Shown: piece after piece, positions 47,734-57,483 of the stretch
How positions within the stretch are numbered: position 1 is the first letter of the stretch
Layout: the number at the start of each line of letters is the position of its first letter
Made by a program: the position numbers and the translations under genes
Notes under the pieces: generated by a model
What the model was told of the DNA's origin: nothing
The model's database searches: none
What the model saw: the letters and a program-made list of their open reading frames with translations, nothing else
Assembly: GCF_028745505.1 (NCBI RefSeq)
Contig: NZ_JAQZZL010000002.1
Location: 434,001-498,000 of the forward strand
Length of the DNA: 64,000 nt
Reading direction: 5' to 3'
Source of the DNA: Lentisphaera marina
GTDB lineage: Bacteria; Verrucomicrobiota; Lentisphaeria; Lentisphaerales; Lentisphaeraceae

Positions 47734-49140
47734 TTATTCTGCCGGGGGAGTTTCGACTTTAGGGTCGAATAAAGAGGGTGAAGTGGGGTGTACGATATGG
47801 CGAGCATCGGCAGCCTGTAATAAGGCTTTAAGTTCTTCGGCTTTTTCTTCTGCGATATTCTTTTCTTCCTTGGGATCTGTACTTAGATCAAATAGTTGAA
47901 TCGATGCGGGTGTGAGCAAGGATTGCTTTTGGATGAGCTTTAGAGAATCTTTGCGTATGGCACGATAAGCTTGATCTTCCCAGTAGAGTTCATTCTTGGG
48001 GAGGAATAAAGGTTTATTCTCCTTTTTGGCGACGGAGAGGATGCTCGTATAAATACTCGTTTGAGTACAGAGATCTTCGTTACTACTTCCGGGGGTTAAT
48101 ATTTTCGGCCAATGAGCTAGGAAGGGGACGATCAAGCCACCTTCATAATAGGTTCCACGCATACCTTTGCGGTCTTGCAGGGAATTAAAGAATGATAAAT
48201 CTCGTCCGCCAGCATCGGAGGCAGCGTTGAGAGAAGTGAAAATAAAGAGCGTTTCTTCAAAAAGCTTTTCCTTTTTCAGTAAGTCAATTATCTCTCCTAG
48301 GTGACGATCAATTTCTTGCAGAAGTGCTAGCTGATTAGCGCGTGGAGCGTAGAGGGGTAAGAAACCTTTTTGACCAGAGTAGGGGATGTCGGGGATTTTT
48401 CCAAGAAAACTTTCATAGTCTTCTTTCTGGGCATTAAGTCCTGGCTGTAGGCCACTGTGTGCGTAGTGCATGAAAAATTTATTTTTGTCGAGGACTTTTT
48501 GTTTGATAAAATCAATGGTGGCTTCTTGTAGGATTTTTGGTGCGTAGCTTGTACCACGAAATTTTTTGTACGATTGAGGATTATCAATTTCTGTACCGGG
48601 AGCAAAAGTGTGGTGCTGAGGGATGTCGGGATTATCGATTTCAATAAGCTCGTTGGCCATCAATAATGATTTTGGGAAACGTTGATCCTGAGTGCTGTCG
48701 GGGTTGATCTGACCACTGAAAAATTCAAAGCCCATTTTAGTAGGAGAATAATTCGCGTCGTCGCCGTAGGGCCAAGTACCAATAAAGCTAGTTTGGTAGC
48801 CTAGTTTGCGGAGTTCGCTTGTTAAGAGGGGAGTGTTTTCCGCCAAAGCAGTGGAGCTTTCGCCTTTATATCTTAGAGGCAGTTGACCGCTATCTTGGCC
48901 AGTGTAAATCGAGAGTGCGGCCGTTGATCTTTGTGACGAACTCGAGTAGAAAGAATTATAGCGGGCCGATTGCTCTTTGAGTTGCTTAAGGTTGGGGAGC
49001 AGAAGGCGGTTTTGATCAAGGTCACCGGGGCCAAAATTTTCTACGCTAAATAAAATAATAGCTCGGGGCTCTTGTCCCCGAGCTGATTGGAAAAAACCAA
49101 AACAAAAGATTGCGATGAACGCAAAGGTGATTTTTTGCAT
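47734..49140 (-). CDS. sulfatase-fold protein with degenerate active site
   Basis: The 468-residue protein has a signal peptide (ITFAFIAIFCFGFFQSARG) and a sulfatase-type alkaline phosphatase fold: FSVENFGPGDL, NLKQLKEQSARYNSFYSSSS, ALSIYTGQDS, LLTSELRKLGYQTSFIG and DLSTDPKEEKNIAEE. Catalytic motifs are changed. The metal-binding aspartates are replaced by E-N; the formylglycine site reads SSSQRS with no proline; the GKWHLG motif reads GTWPYG; the FTSDNG motif reads FTSLNA. It is therefore probably not an active sulfatase. It is the last gene of the frr-cysS-purD run, 14 bases after purD. Confidence 0.85.
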   Translation of the reverse strand: MQKITFAFIAIFCFGFFQSARGQEPRAIILFSVENFGPGDLDQNRLLLPNLKQLKEQSARYNSFYSSSSQRSTAALSIYTGQDSGQLPLRYKGESSTALAENTPLLTSELRKLGYQTSFIGTWPYGDDANYSPTKMGFEFFSGQINPDSTQDQRFPKSLLMANELIEIDNPDIPQHHTFAPGTEIDNPQSYKKFRGTSYAPKILQEATIDFIKQKVLDKNKFFMHYAHSGLQPGLNAQKEDYESFLGKIPDIPYSGQKGFLPLYAPRANQLALLQEIDRHLGEIIDLLKKEKLFEETLFIFTSLNAASDAGGRDLSFFNSLQDRKGMRGTYYEGGLIVPFLAHWPKILTPGSSNEDLCTQTSIYTSILSVAKKENKPLFLPKNELYWEDQAYRAIRKDSLKLIQKQSLLTPASIQLFDLSTDPKEEKNIAEEKAEELKALLQAADARHIVHPTSPSLFDPKVETPPAE

Positions 49141-49154
49141 TGGTTTCTATCCTT

Positions 49155-50417
49155 TTACTTTAGGCGTTCGAGTGCACGCCAGGCAATATCATTGCGGTAG
49201 AAAGCATCTTTCCAGTTGATTTTCTTTGTAGCTTCATAAGCTTTTTCACGAGCCGTGACAATGTCGGCAGCACGAGCAGTTATGCCAAGTACACGACCAC
49301 CAGTGTTAACGAGCTTGCCATCTTGCATAGAAGTACCAGCGTGGAAAACAATGGCGCCATTTTCTTCGGCAGCTTCAATACCAGTGATTTCGTGCCCTTT
49401 TTCATAGGAGGCAGGGTAGCCACCAGAAGCCATAACCACGCAAAGAGCTTGGTCATCAGAGAACTTCATATCAACTTCGGCGAGTTTGCCTTGAGCTGTT
49501 TTGAGTAGGGCATCAGCGAGGCTGCTTTCCATGCGGATGAGAACAGATTGTGTCTCGGGGTCACCAAAGCGAACATTGAATTCGAGAACCTTGGGGCCCT
49601 CTTCGTCAATCATGAGACCAATAAAAACGATGCCGCGGAAGTCGAGTCCTTCTGCTTGTACACCTTTGAGGAATTTAGTAAGGATCTCGTCCTTGATGTA
49701 TTGTTCCATGTCAGCATCAACAACTGGAGCGGGAGAGTAAGTGCCCATGCCACCAGTGTTTGGTCCTTTGTCACCTTCGTAAGCGCGTTTGTGATCTTGA
49801 GCGGAAGCGACAAATTTAATTGTTTCGCCATCGAGGAAAGCAAAAATTGAAGCTTCTTCACCAATGAGGCATTCTTCGATAACGACACGAGCACCAGCAG
49901 AACCAAAAGCGCCATCAAAGCAATCTTTTACAGCGGCTACCGCTTGATCCATGGTGTCGGCAACAGTAACGCCTTTACCAGCAGCAAGGCCATCAGCTTT
50001 AATGACAATAGGAGCACCTTGTTTTTCGAGGTAAGTCAAAGCATCGGCTTCATTGTCGAAAGTACCGCTCGCAGCTGTAGGGATCTCGTACTTATCCATA
50101 AAGATGTTGGCATAAGTTTTTGAGCCTTCGAGTTGAGCTGCATCTTTATCTGGGCCAAAAACGTCGAGGCCTTTATCGCGGAAAATATTGACGATGCCTT
50201 CGCAGAGGGGGACTTCTGGACCCACCATTGTGAGAGCAATATCATTTTCTTTTGCGAAGTCCGCAAGTTCGTGGTGATCTGAGATATTAATGCATTCAAT
50301 ACCTTTCATGCCGGGGTTGCCAGGAGCGCAATAAACTTTGCTGACTTCTGGATCTTGAGTCATTTTCCACGCAATAGCGTGCTCGCGACCACCGCCGCCA
50401 ATTACTAAAACTTTCAT
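49155..50417 (-). CDS. purD: phosphoribosylamine-glycine ligase (GAR synthetase)
   Basis: PurD makes glycinamide ribonucleotide, step two of purine synthesis. The 420-residue ATP-grasp protein has VLVIGGGGREHAIAWKM at the start, APGNPG, the MDKYEIPTA stretch, VIKADGLAAGKGVTVAD, VIEECLIGEEASIFAFLDG, GPNTGGMGTYSP and FGDPETQSVL. The C-terminal KVNTGGRVLGITA-like segment reads LVNTGGRVLGITA. It lies 3 bases after cysS. Confidence 0.97.
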   Translation of the reverse strand: MKVLVIGGGGREHAIAWKMTQDPEVSKVYCAPGNPGMKGIECINISDHHELADFAKENDIALTMVGPEVPLCEGIVNIFRDKGLDVFGPDKDAAQLEGSKTYANIFMDKYEIPTAASGTFDNEADALTYLEKQGAPIVIKADGLAAGKGVTVADTMDQAVAAVKDCFDGAFGSAGARVVIEECLIGEEASIFAFLDGETIKFVASAQDHKRAYEGDKGPNTGGMGTYSPAPVVDADMEQYIKDEILTKFLKGVQAEGLDFRGIVFIGLMIDEEGPKVLEFNVRFGDPETQSVLIRMESSLADALLKTAQGKLAEVDMKFSDDQALCVVMASGGYPASYEKGHEITGIEAAEENGAIVFHAGTSMQDGKLVNTGGRVLGITARAADIVTAREKAYEATKKINWKDAFYRNDIAWRALERLK

Positions 50418-50420
50418 GAA

Positions 50421-51839
50421 TTATCCTTTTTTAACTTTTGGCCCAGCGGGAGTGTCTTCTATGACCCAGCCTTGAGCTTTTAATTGATCGCGTATCTCGT
50501 CGGAGCGGCCCCAGTTTTTGTCGGCACGTGCTTGTTGGCGTTCTTCGGCAAGAGCTAAAATCTCTGCGGGAACATCATTGCCAAGATCGAAATTCATGAC
50601 ATCGAGTATGCGGTTGAAATATTTGAGTGTGTTGATTAATGCGTCGTGATTAACCGTTTCGTTGGAGTCGAGTATGCGGTTGCCTTCGCGAATGAAGTCA
50701 AACATTTTGCCCAGAGCACCAGAGATATTGAGGTCATCATTGAGTGCGTCGAGGAAATCATCTTGAGCTTTTGCGCAGAGTTCAGATAGTTCTGAACTGA
50801 GTTCGCCATCAGTTTTATCCTGGATACGTTCAATGAAGTTCTGCAGGCGACTAATTGCGGCTCTCGCATTACTTAAGCTCTCGGATTTTTCGGCACCAGT
50901 TTCGACAAGGAAATTTAGGCTTGCACGGTAGTGCGTACTAATGAGCATGTAGCGGATTTCTTCGCCGCTCCAACCTTTTTCGATAAGCTGTGGAAGGGTG
51001 TAGAAATTGCCAAGAGATTTGGACATTTTGGCATTGTTGATACGAAGGTGAGCACAGTGCATCCAGTAATTGACAAATTTACAGCCGTTAGCTGCTTCAC
51101 TTTGTGCAATTTCATCTTCGTGGTGTGGGAACATGTTATCGACACCACCAGTGTGCATGTCGAAATGATCTCCAAGAGTGGCTTTGGCCATAGCGGAACA
51201 TTCAATATGCCAGCCAGGACGACCGAGGCCCCAAGGGCTTTCCCATTTTACGTCGCCATCAGCTTCATCCCAAGCTTTCCAAAGGGCAAAGTCTGAGACA
51301 GATTCTTTTTCGTATTCATCTGTTTTGACTCGTGTGCCAGACATTTGATTCTCGCGGTCAATTTTTGCTAGGCAGCCATAATGCTCAAATTTGTCGATGG
51401 AGTAATAAACACATTTGTCATCAGCTAAGTATGCGTAGCCTTTGTCGACAAGAGTTTGAATCATTTCGATCATGTGAGGAATATGATCAGTCGCAGCTGG
51501 GTAGTGTTCAGCGGGCTCAACGTTCAGCTTTTTTAAATCTTCAAAAAATGCTTTTTTATAAATGGCAGTAAAGTCATTGAGGCTCATGCCAGCTTTTTGT
51601 GAATCGCGAATCGTTTTGTCATCCACATCAGTGAGGTTCATGACTTGAGTCACTTTGTAGTCGTTGAGCTTGAGGACGCGACGTAGAAGGTCCTCGAAAA
51701 CATAGGCACGGAAATTGCCAATGTGAGCATAATTATAGACTGTGGGGCCACATGTGTAGAGTCGAGCTTCACCCTCGTTGATGGGGGTAAAAGGCTCGGC
51801 TTCACGAGACATGGTGTTAAGGAAAGTAAGTTTTCTCAT
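50421..51839 (-). CDS. cysS: cysteinyl-tRNA synthetase
   Basis: The 472-residue class I synthetase has the zinc cysteine in YTCGPTVYNYAHIGNFRAY, the HIGH-type motif HIGN, VTQVMNLTDVDDKTI, GWHIECSAMA and HHEDEIAQSEAANG, and the KMSKS motif KMSKSLGNFYTL. The C-terminal DALR-like domain ends KAQGWVIEDTPAGPKVK. It lies 14 bases after frr and directly before purD. Confidence 0.97.
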   Translation of the reverse strand: MRKLTFLNTMSREAEPFTPINEGEARLYTCGPTVYNYAHIGNFRAYVFEDLLRRVLKLNDYKVTQVMNLTDVDDKTIRDSQKAGMSLNDFTAIYKKAFFEDLKKLNVEPAEHYPAATDHIPHMIEMIQTLVDKGYAYLADDKCVYYSIDKFEHYGCLAKIDRENQMSGTRVKTDEYEKESVSDFALWKAWDEADGDVKWESPWGLGRPGWHIECSAMAKATLGDHFDMHTGGVDNMFPHHEDEIAQSEAANGCKFVNYWMHCAHLRINNAKMSKSLGNFYTLPQLIEKGWSGEEIRYMLISTHYRASLNFLVETGAEKSESLSNARAAISRLQNFIERIQDKTDGELSSELSELCAKAQDDFLDALNDDLNISGALGKMFDFIREGNRILDSNETVNHDALINTLKYFNRILDVMNFDLGNDVPAEILALAEERQQARADKNWGRSDEIRDQLKAQGWVIEDTPAGPKVKKG

Positions 51840-51853
51840 TATTTCGAAATGAC

Positions 51854-52420
51854 TTATACGGTCATTAAATCCTTTTCTTTGGCAGCACTCATGTCGTTGA
51901 TAGTGTCAATTTTTTTATTAGTGAGATCTTGGATGTCAGTAATAAGACCTTTTTGATGATCTTCTGAAAGCTCGTTGTCTTTAAGAGCTTTTTTGAGGTA
52001 GTCATTACCTTCACGACGAATATTACGAATCTCGATTTTGTGATTTTCGCCTTTGCTCTTGAGGTCTTTAACCATGTCTTTACGACGATCTTCGGTGAGT
52101 TCAGGAATAGGGAGGCGGATAAGTTGACCATCGTTCATGGGAGTGATGCCGATATTAGCCATCATAAGGGCTTTCTCGATGTCGGGAAGAATAGTCGCAT
52201 CATAAGGCTGGATAGCAATTGTACGAGCGTCAGGAGTACTGATACCAGCAGTTTCTTTAAGGCGCATTTTTGTGCCGTAAGCATCGACCATAATGTCTTG
52301 CACGAGTGCAGGAGTGGCCTTGCCTGTGCTGTAAGCGTCGAGTTGAGATTGGAAGTGGGCAATGGCCTTGTCCATTTTTGAAGTGATTTCACTAACAACT
52401 GTGTCTACTGTAAATGCCAT
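51854..52420 (-). CDS. frr: ribosome recycling factor
   Basis: RRF splits the post-termination ribosome with EF-G. ATG 52420 is chosen because AAGG lies 9 bases upstream; the frame extends to 52471 but without family similarity. The 188-residue protein has the long three-helix bundle with KMDKAIAHFQSQLDAYSTGKATPAL, IMVDAYGTKM, TPDARTIAIQPYD and a C-terminal IRREGNDYLKKALKD. It is the first gene of the frr-cysS-purD-sulfatase run. Confidence 0.97.
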   Translation of the reverse strand: MAFTVDTVVSEITSKMDKAIAHFQSQLDAYSTGKATPALVQDIMVDAYGTKMRLKETAGISTPDARTIAIQPYDATILPDIEKALMMANIGITPMNDGQLIRLPIPELTEDRRKDMVKDLKSKGENHKIEIRNIRREGNDYLKKALKDNELSEDHQKGLITDIQDLTNKKIDTINDMSAAKEKDLMTV

Positions 52421-52688
52421 GATATGTACCTTGGATTTAATTAATAATAAAAGCACAGAAATAGACTGCAAAAGTGCTTATTTTCAATAAGAAAATTAAG
52501 ATAGCGAGTCATAGTTTTTAGGCTGAAGATGAAATCTTCTGAAGAGAATAAAAAAGAAATCTCTAGCACTGAGCTCTTATTGTGCTTTTTTGAAGGTAAA
52601 AGAAGCTGGGAAATAGAGCTTTGTCTCTATTAGGCCTTAATGTAGGGCTTGCCAATTGAAATAAATTCATATGTTGCGGAGGACTTGT

Positions 52689-53024
52689 TTGAAAATAAGT
52701 AATTTTAATGACTTGCAGCTCGAAAATGTAGCTCATAAAAGTGATGTAAAACGTCAACGATTTTTGCATAAAGGTGATATGCCGGCATTAACGAATTTTT
52801 CTCGGGCATTCTTTGAAGCGGGTCAAGAAGTGGAGGAGCATGTGCATCATGACATGCATGAAGTCTTTTACGTTTTAAGTGGTGAGGCCGAAGTTACGGT
52901 TGATGGCGAAGATTATTTGGTGAAAAGTGATGATGTGTTTTGGGTAGAGGCGGGCGAATCTCATCAAATTAAAGCTTTGACCTGCCTACAAATTCTCTAT
53001 TTTGGTATAGAAGAAGGGGAGTGA
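52689..53024 (+). CDS. cupin-domain protein
   Basis: A small single-cupin protein of 111 residues. TTG 52689 is proposed as start because GGAGGA lies 5 bases upstream; ATG 52671 is an alternative without a ribosome binding site and would add 6 residues. Metal ligands are in EEHVHHDMHEVFYVLSGEAE (HxH, E) and in GESHQIKA (H). The fold suggests a small metal-binding cupin, function unknown. It is divergent from frr by about 270 bases. Confidence 0.82.
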   Translation: MKISNFNDLQLENVAHKSDVKRQRFLHKGDMPALTNFSRAFFEAGQEVEEHVHHDMHEVFYVLSGEAEVTVDGEDYLVKSDDVFWVEAGESHQIKALTCLQILYFGIEEGE

Positions 53025-53214
53025 ATTAAGTTCAGAAAAATGCGGAGTTATATTTTATGTTATAAAAAATGTTAAAATTTGACTGCTGTATTTTTAAAAT
53101 TCCATAAATAGGGCATATTCTAGGACTTATCGCTCTTGTAAAGGGCATTATTCTTGTCAGAATAACTAGGTAGATTTACTAAGATTTAAATGAAAAACGA
53201 ATAGGAAAATAAAT

Positions 53215-54171
53215 ATGAGTGTTTTAGACAGTTTAAAATCAAAAACAACAGTAGTTGCCGATACAGGTGATTTTGAAGCAATGAAAACTTATTTGCCGAC
53301 TGATGCAACAACTAACCCTTCTCTAATTTATGCGGCATCACAAATGCCACAGTATGCTTCTTTAGTAGATGATGCAATTGCTTATGGTAAGTCCAAAGGA
53401 AGTGATAAAGAAGCTCAGCTCGATTTGGCAATGGACAAACTTTCAGTCAATTTTGGTCTCGAAATTTTAAAAATTGTTCCACGTTTTGTTTCGACTGAAG
53501 TTGATGCTCGTTTGTCCTACGACATGCAGGGAACAGTTGATAAAGCGCGCGAACTCATTGCTCTATATGAAGAAGCGGGTATTTCAAAAGATCGCATTTT
53601 AATTAAGATTGCAACTACTTGGGAAGGTGTAAAAGCCGCTGAGATCCTCCGTAAAGAGGGCGTTCGTTGTAACATGACTTTACTCTTCAGTTTTGCTCAA
53701 GCTGTTGCTTGTGCTGAAGCAGGTGTTTACCTTATTTCTCCTTTTGTTGGTCGTATTCGTGACTGGTACATGAAAGATACTGGTTTGGAGTATGGTCCTG
53801 AAGAAGATCCAGGTGTGATCTCAGTTCGTCGCATTTATAATTACTACAAGAAGTTTGGCTATGAAACAGTTGTGATGGGAGCTTCTTTCCGTACGGCTGA
53901 TGAAGTAATGGCTCTAGCAGGATGTGACTTATTGACAATTGCGCCGAAGCTTCTCAAGGAACTCGAAGAACGCAATGAAGATCTGCCTACTCACCTTTCG
54001 GAAGAAACGGCGGCATCAAAATGTACAGATGAGAAAATTGAGCTCAATGAGCAAAGTTTCCGTTGGTTACACAATTCTGACCCAATGGCAGTAGAAAAAT
54101 TGGCTCAGGGTATTCGCGGTTTTGCAGCAGACTTAGATAAATTAGAAGCTTACATTGCTGAAAAGCTTTAG
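53215..54171 (+). CDS. tal: transaldolase
   Basis: The enzyme shifts dihydroxyacetone units in the non-oxidative pentose phosphate pathway. The 318-residue protein has [30 protein letters not shown], the Schiff-base lysine in [44 protein letters not shown] and [12 protein letters not shown], typical of subfamily 1 (TalB-type). It starts at ATG 53215 and is followed by a terminator. Confidence 0.97.
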   Translation: MSVLDSLKSKTTVVADTGDFEAMKTYLPTDATTNPSLIYAASQMPQYASLVDDAIAYGKSKGSDKEAQLDLAMDKLSVNFGLEILKIVPRFVSTEVDARLSYDMQGTVDKARELIALYEEAGISKDRILIKIATTWEGVKAAEILRKEGVRCNMTLLFSFAQAVACAEAGVYLISPFVGRIRDWYMKDTGLEYGPEEDPGVISVRRIYNYYKKFGYETVVMGASFRTADEVMALAGCDLLTIAPKLLKELEERNEDLPTHLSEETAASKCTDEKIELNEQSFRWLHNSDPMAVEKLAQGIRGFAADLDKLEAYIAEKL

Positions 54172-54188
54172 TACTTAATCTAATTTAC

Positions 54189-54224
54189 AAAAAGCCCACT
54201 CACTAATAATGAGTGGGCTTTTTT
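54189..54224 (+). terminator. tal terminator
   Basis: AAAAAGCCCACTCA (54189-54202) and TGAGTGGGCTTTTT (54210-54223) form a perfect 14-bp stem with a 7-base loop and trailing T. Confidence 0.95.
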
Positions 54225-54376
54225 GTCTTTAATAAGGACTTGTGAAGTCATTATTTAGTCTAGTATCTAGCAAAAGATGCTTGGTTTTGTTCGATTAGAG
54301 AGTCGTGGCCGTTTATGGAGGATCATCATAAATTTTGTTTATTTGGATAATGGCTCTAAGTTTAATAAATGACAAA

Positions 54377-55423
54377 ATGAGAGCGTTTATGTTTTTTCAA
54401 AAAATAATTTCACTAGCCACTTGTCTACTTGCCTTGTCTAGTTTTGCTTTGGAGCCTTTTCGCGGTGAGCGTTTATGGGGCTTTAAGGATGATGAGGGTA
54501 AGGTAGTTGTGAAAGAGCAATTTTTGGAATGGCGTTCTTTTGTTAAAAAATTAGCCCCCGTTAGGACTGAGGCTGGTTGGGGTTTTATTGACGATAAGGG
54601 AGTCATAATAGTTGAGCCACAAGCTCTAGAAGAGCCACGATCATTAGGTAGTCGTACCTACTTCAAAAGTAAGACAGGTGTGGGAATGGTGAACAATGTG
54701 GAAGGGAGTTTGGTTTTTCCAGCTATTTATGGGAGTATTAAAAAGTTTGGCGATAAACTATTTTTGTTGAAGAAGGGGGATCTATGGTATGCATCTGACG
54801 CCAAAGGTAATTTTATCCTCAGTTCAGGTTTCAGCTTGGTACATGAGTTGAATAAGCAGTTTGTCGCATTTAAAACTGATAAGGGCTGGGGCTTGATAGA
54901 TCATAGTCCAGCAATCGTAGTTCAGGCGTTCGCCGAAAAAATTGACTCTCCAAAAGGTGAGATGATGCGCTTTAAACAAAATGGCTTGTTTGGCTTTATG
55001 GATTTGAGTGGTCAAGTAGCTGTTGCAGCTGAGTATGAAGATGCTACTGAGTTTACAAACTCTGGGGTCGCCTTTGTGAAAAATGGTCAAAACTGGGATA
55101 AGATAGATCGTAGGGGCAATGTTTTAAATAGTTCTAAAGCTGGAGCAAAAGAAGATCCCGCCGACTTAGTGGCTCGTTTGTTTAAACGTGAAAATAAAGA
55201 TACAAAGGTGGATATTTATAATAGTAATAATAATCGTTATAATTACGGTTATCCGTATCCCTATGTCTATCGTCGGGCTTATCACCGTCCAGTTCCTTAC
55301 AAATCCCCAAGGTATAATAAATATCCTAAAACGAGTTTTGGCTTAGGGACGCATTTATATTTTAGAGATGGTAAAATCCGCGTGGGCGGAGGTCCAAGTA
55401 TCGGAGTGGGCTGGAGGCTGTAG
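54377..55423 (+). CDS. WG-repeat protein with Tyr-rich C-terminus
   Basis: ATG 54377 (or ATG 54389, which has GAGAG upstream) gives a good signal peptide with ALSSFALEPF. The protein (348 residues) has about six WG-type repeats of 20-35 residues: LWGFKDDEGKVVV, GWGFIDDKGVIIV, GVGMVNNVEGSLVFP, GWGLIDHSPAIVV, LFGFMDLSGQVAV and NWDKIDRRGNVLN. The last 70 residues are rich in Tyr, Pro and Arg (YGYPYPYVYRRAYHRPVPY) and end in a glycine-rich stretch. WG-repeat proteins are secreted or periplasmic, function unknown. Confidence 0.8.
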   Translation: MRAFMFFQKIISLATCLLALSSFALEPFRGERLWGFKDDEGKVVVKEQFLEWRSFVKKLAPVRTEAGWGFIDDKGVIIVEPQALEEPRSLGSRTYFKSKTGVGMVNNVEGSLVFPAIYGSIKKFGDKLFLLKKGDLWYASDAKGNFILSSGFSLVHELNKQFVAFKTDKGWGLIDHSPAIVVQAFAEKIDSPKGEMMRFKQNGLFGFMDLSGQVAVAAEYEDATEFTNSGVAFVKNGQNWDKIDRRGNVLNSSKAGAKEDPADLVARLFKRENKDTKVDIYNSNNNRYNYGYPYPYVYRRAYHRPVPYKSPRYNKYPKTSFGLGTHLYFRDGKIRVGGGPSIGVGWRL

Positions 55424-55555
55424 AGAGCTTCAAATCTCTAAAACTTTGACTAAGCCGACTCATTTATCACAAGAAATCATGTAAGTCTTTTCGAGCTCTA
55501 ATGGCTCTTTGCTTCTTATGAGTTATTTTTGAAATAATTTTTATTAGGAGAATGC

Positions 55556-57481
55556 ATGAGATTTTTTACTTTATTAATACTATGTCTAAGCTTTTTTGTG
55601 AAAGCTGAGCACGCCTCAGATCGAGTTTTAGATTCTGTTGTGACGATGATTGATGCCAAGGCGCAACGAAATCAAATTGATCGCTTTTTTATGGAGCCTA
55701 GTGCCGACTTAGATTTGGCCAAGTTCGCCCAAGTTCTCAAACGTATTCAGCAGCATGCTATTGAAGCTACGGTGGAAGGACCAGTTATTTATTATCCTAT
55801 TAATGAAACGGCAATCTACATGCTAGAGGCCAAGGATGGTTGGAAGTTTGCTCCTTCCGCAAGTCGTCAATTTGATGATATATACAAAGCGGCCTTTAAG
55901 TTTTCTACTCCTGAGAAAACGGTTGATTACTATGTGAAAAGTATTTTGGAAAAAGATTATAGTGAGGCACTGCAGTGTATTATCCGTGGCAAGGAAAATT
56001 TTCAGTATAAGGATGGCAATTTACCTGAGCAATCGATTTTTGCCTTAGAGAATTTTGCGGTGTTTATGCAGGCTAACCCTTTGAGTACGATGGAGGCATC
56101 ATCATATGATGTCGATGTATTGCGAACCTATAATTCATCTCTGGGCGAAATTAATTTCGTTTTAGATCGCGGTGATTGGCTCATCACTTCATCCACATCA
56201 AAAAATTTGATTCGCGATCATTTTGGTCAAAAGAATGTCAATGATTTAGCTGAAGTACTTCCAGATGAATTGAGTGGAATTATTTTGATGCTCAGAAAAA
56301 TGCAGTGGCTCTATATTGTCGTTGTGCTATTTTTTGGTTTTGCACTCCAATGGATTTTGACGAAGATTTTACGTCAAACAATTATCAAAAAATATGAACG
56401 TCACGGTAGGCTAGTCGCCAGTAAGAAGAGTAATAAGGCTCTTGGTCTATTTTCGATGTCGATGTCCTTTTATTTATTGATTCCCTATGTGGCCGAACCT
56501 TCTGATGTCTTGCTCAAGAGTCGCAAAGTCGCTTTTATTCTGGCTTTAATTGCGGGCATCATGGTGATTTCCAAGATCCTCGATTTATTGATGAATGTCT
56601 TTTACGACAAAGCTAAAGGAACAGAAACCAAGGTTGATGACGTTCTCATTCCCATGGTGCATAAAGTCTTCCGCTTTATTCTTTATTTTGTCGGTTTCTC
56701 TTTTGTGGCAAGCAATATGGGAGTCAATGTCACGAGTATAATAGCCGGTTTAGGTATTGGTGGTGTCGCCCTTGCGCTTGCCGCAAAAGATACAGTCGAG
56801 AATGTTTTCGGTTCAATTACTTTGCTTTTTGACCGTCCCTTTGAAGTGGGGGATTGGGTGGTGATTAATAATGTGGAAGGTACGGTGGAGTCCATTGGTT
56901 TGCGTTCGACACGAGTTCGCACCTTTTATTGCTCCTTAGTCAATGTGCCTAATGCCAATTTGATTCGTGCCAATGTCGATAACTTTGGACGTCGCTCATA
57001 TCGTCGAATAAAAACCACTTTGAGTATTACTTACGATACGCCTCCAGAGAAGATTGAGGCGTTTTGTGAGGGGATTCGCGAGGTTATTCGTCAGCACCCG
57101 GCAACAAGGAAAGATTACTATCACGTCTACCTAAATCAATTTAATTCTTCCTCGTTAGATATCTTGCTTTATTGCTTTTTAGATGTGAGTGATTGGGCGA
57201 TCGAATTGCGTGAACGTCAGCGCTTGTTTTTGGATATCATTCGCTTAGCCAATCGTTTAGGAGTTTCTTTTGCATTCCCAACTCAGAGTTTACATATGGT
57301 CAAGCCAGAAGATTTATATGAGCCGGAATTGGCAACTAAAGTGGAAAATATTGAAAATTCATATATAGGTGCAAGGCAAAAAGCTAATGAAGTGATACAA
57401 GAGAGTGGTAGTTCGCGTCCCCACCCAAGAGCGATTAATTATGCATCCGGGAATGATTACGTACTCTCTGACAAAGGTTAA
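55556..57481 (+). CDS. mechanosensitive channel, MscS family
   Basis: This 641-residue protein has a signal peptide, a periplasmic domain of about 250 residues, membrane helices at about 257-278, 304-322, 326-348 and 375-395, and the MscS pore helix with Gly/Ala packing: IIAGLGIGGVALALAAKD (about residues 395-412). The beta domain follows: FEVGDWVVINNVEGTVESIG and VNVPNANLIRANVDNFGRR. The channel opens under membrane tension to release solutes. It is the first of three genes in tandem, 2 bases before the aminotransferase. Confidence 0.93.
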   Translation: MRFFTLLILCLSFFVKAEHASDRVLDSVVTMIDAKAQRNQIDRFFMEPSADLDLAKFAQVLKRIQQHAIEATVEGPVIYYPINETAIYMLEAKDGWKFAPSASRQFDDIYKAAFKFSTPEKTVDYYVKSILEKDYSEALQCIIRGKENFQYKDGNLPEQSIFALENFAVFMQANPLSTMEASSYDVDVLRTYNSSLGEINFVLDRGDWLITSSTSKNLIRDHFGQKNVNDLAEVLPDELSGIILMLRKMQWLYIVVVLFFGFALQWILTKILRQTIIKKYERHGRLVASKKSNKALGLFSMSMSFYLLIPYVAEPSDVLLKSRKVAFILALIAGIMVISKILDLLMNVFYDKAKGTETKVDDVLIPMVHKVFRFILYFVGFSFVASNMGVNVTSIIAGLGIGGVALALAAKDTVENVFGSITLLFDRPFEVGDWVVINNVEGTVESIGLRSTRVRTFYCSLVNVPNANLIRANVDNFGRRSYRRIKTTLSITYDTPPEKIEAFCEGIREVIRQHPATRKDYYHVYLNQFNSSSLDILLYCFLDVSDWAIELRERQRLFLDIIRLANRLGVSFAFPTQSLHMVKPEDLYEPELATKVENIENSYIGARQKANEVIQESGSSRPHPRAINYASGNDYVLSDKG

Positions 57482-57483
57482 AT

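Noticed and set aside
52529-52633. A 34-codon ORF (MKSSEENKKEISSTELLL...) upstream of the cupin gene
   Set aside because: It has only a weak upstream purine stretch, no recognisable family, and the region also has small hairpins; I see too little support to call it a gene.
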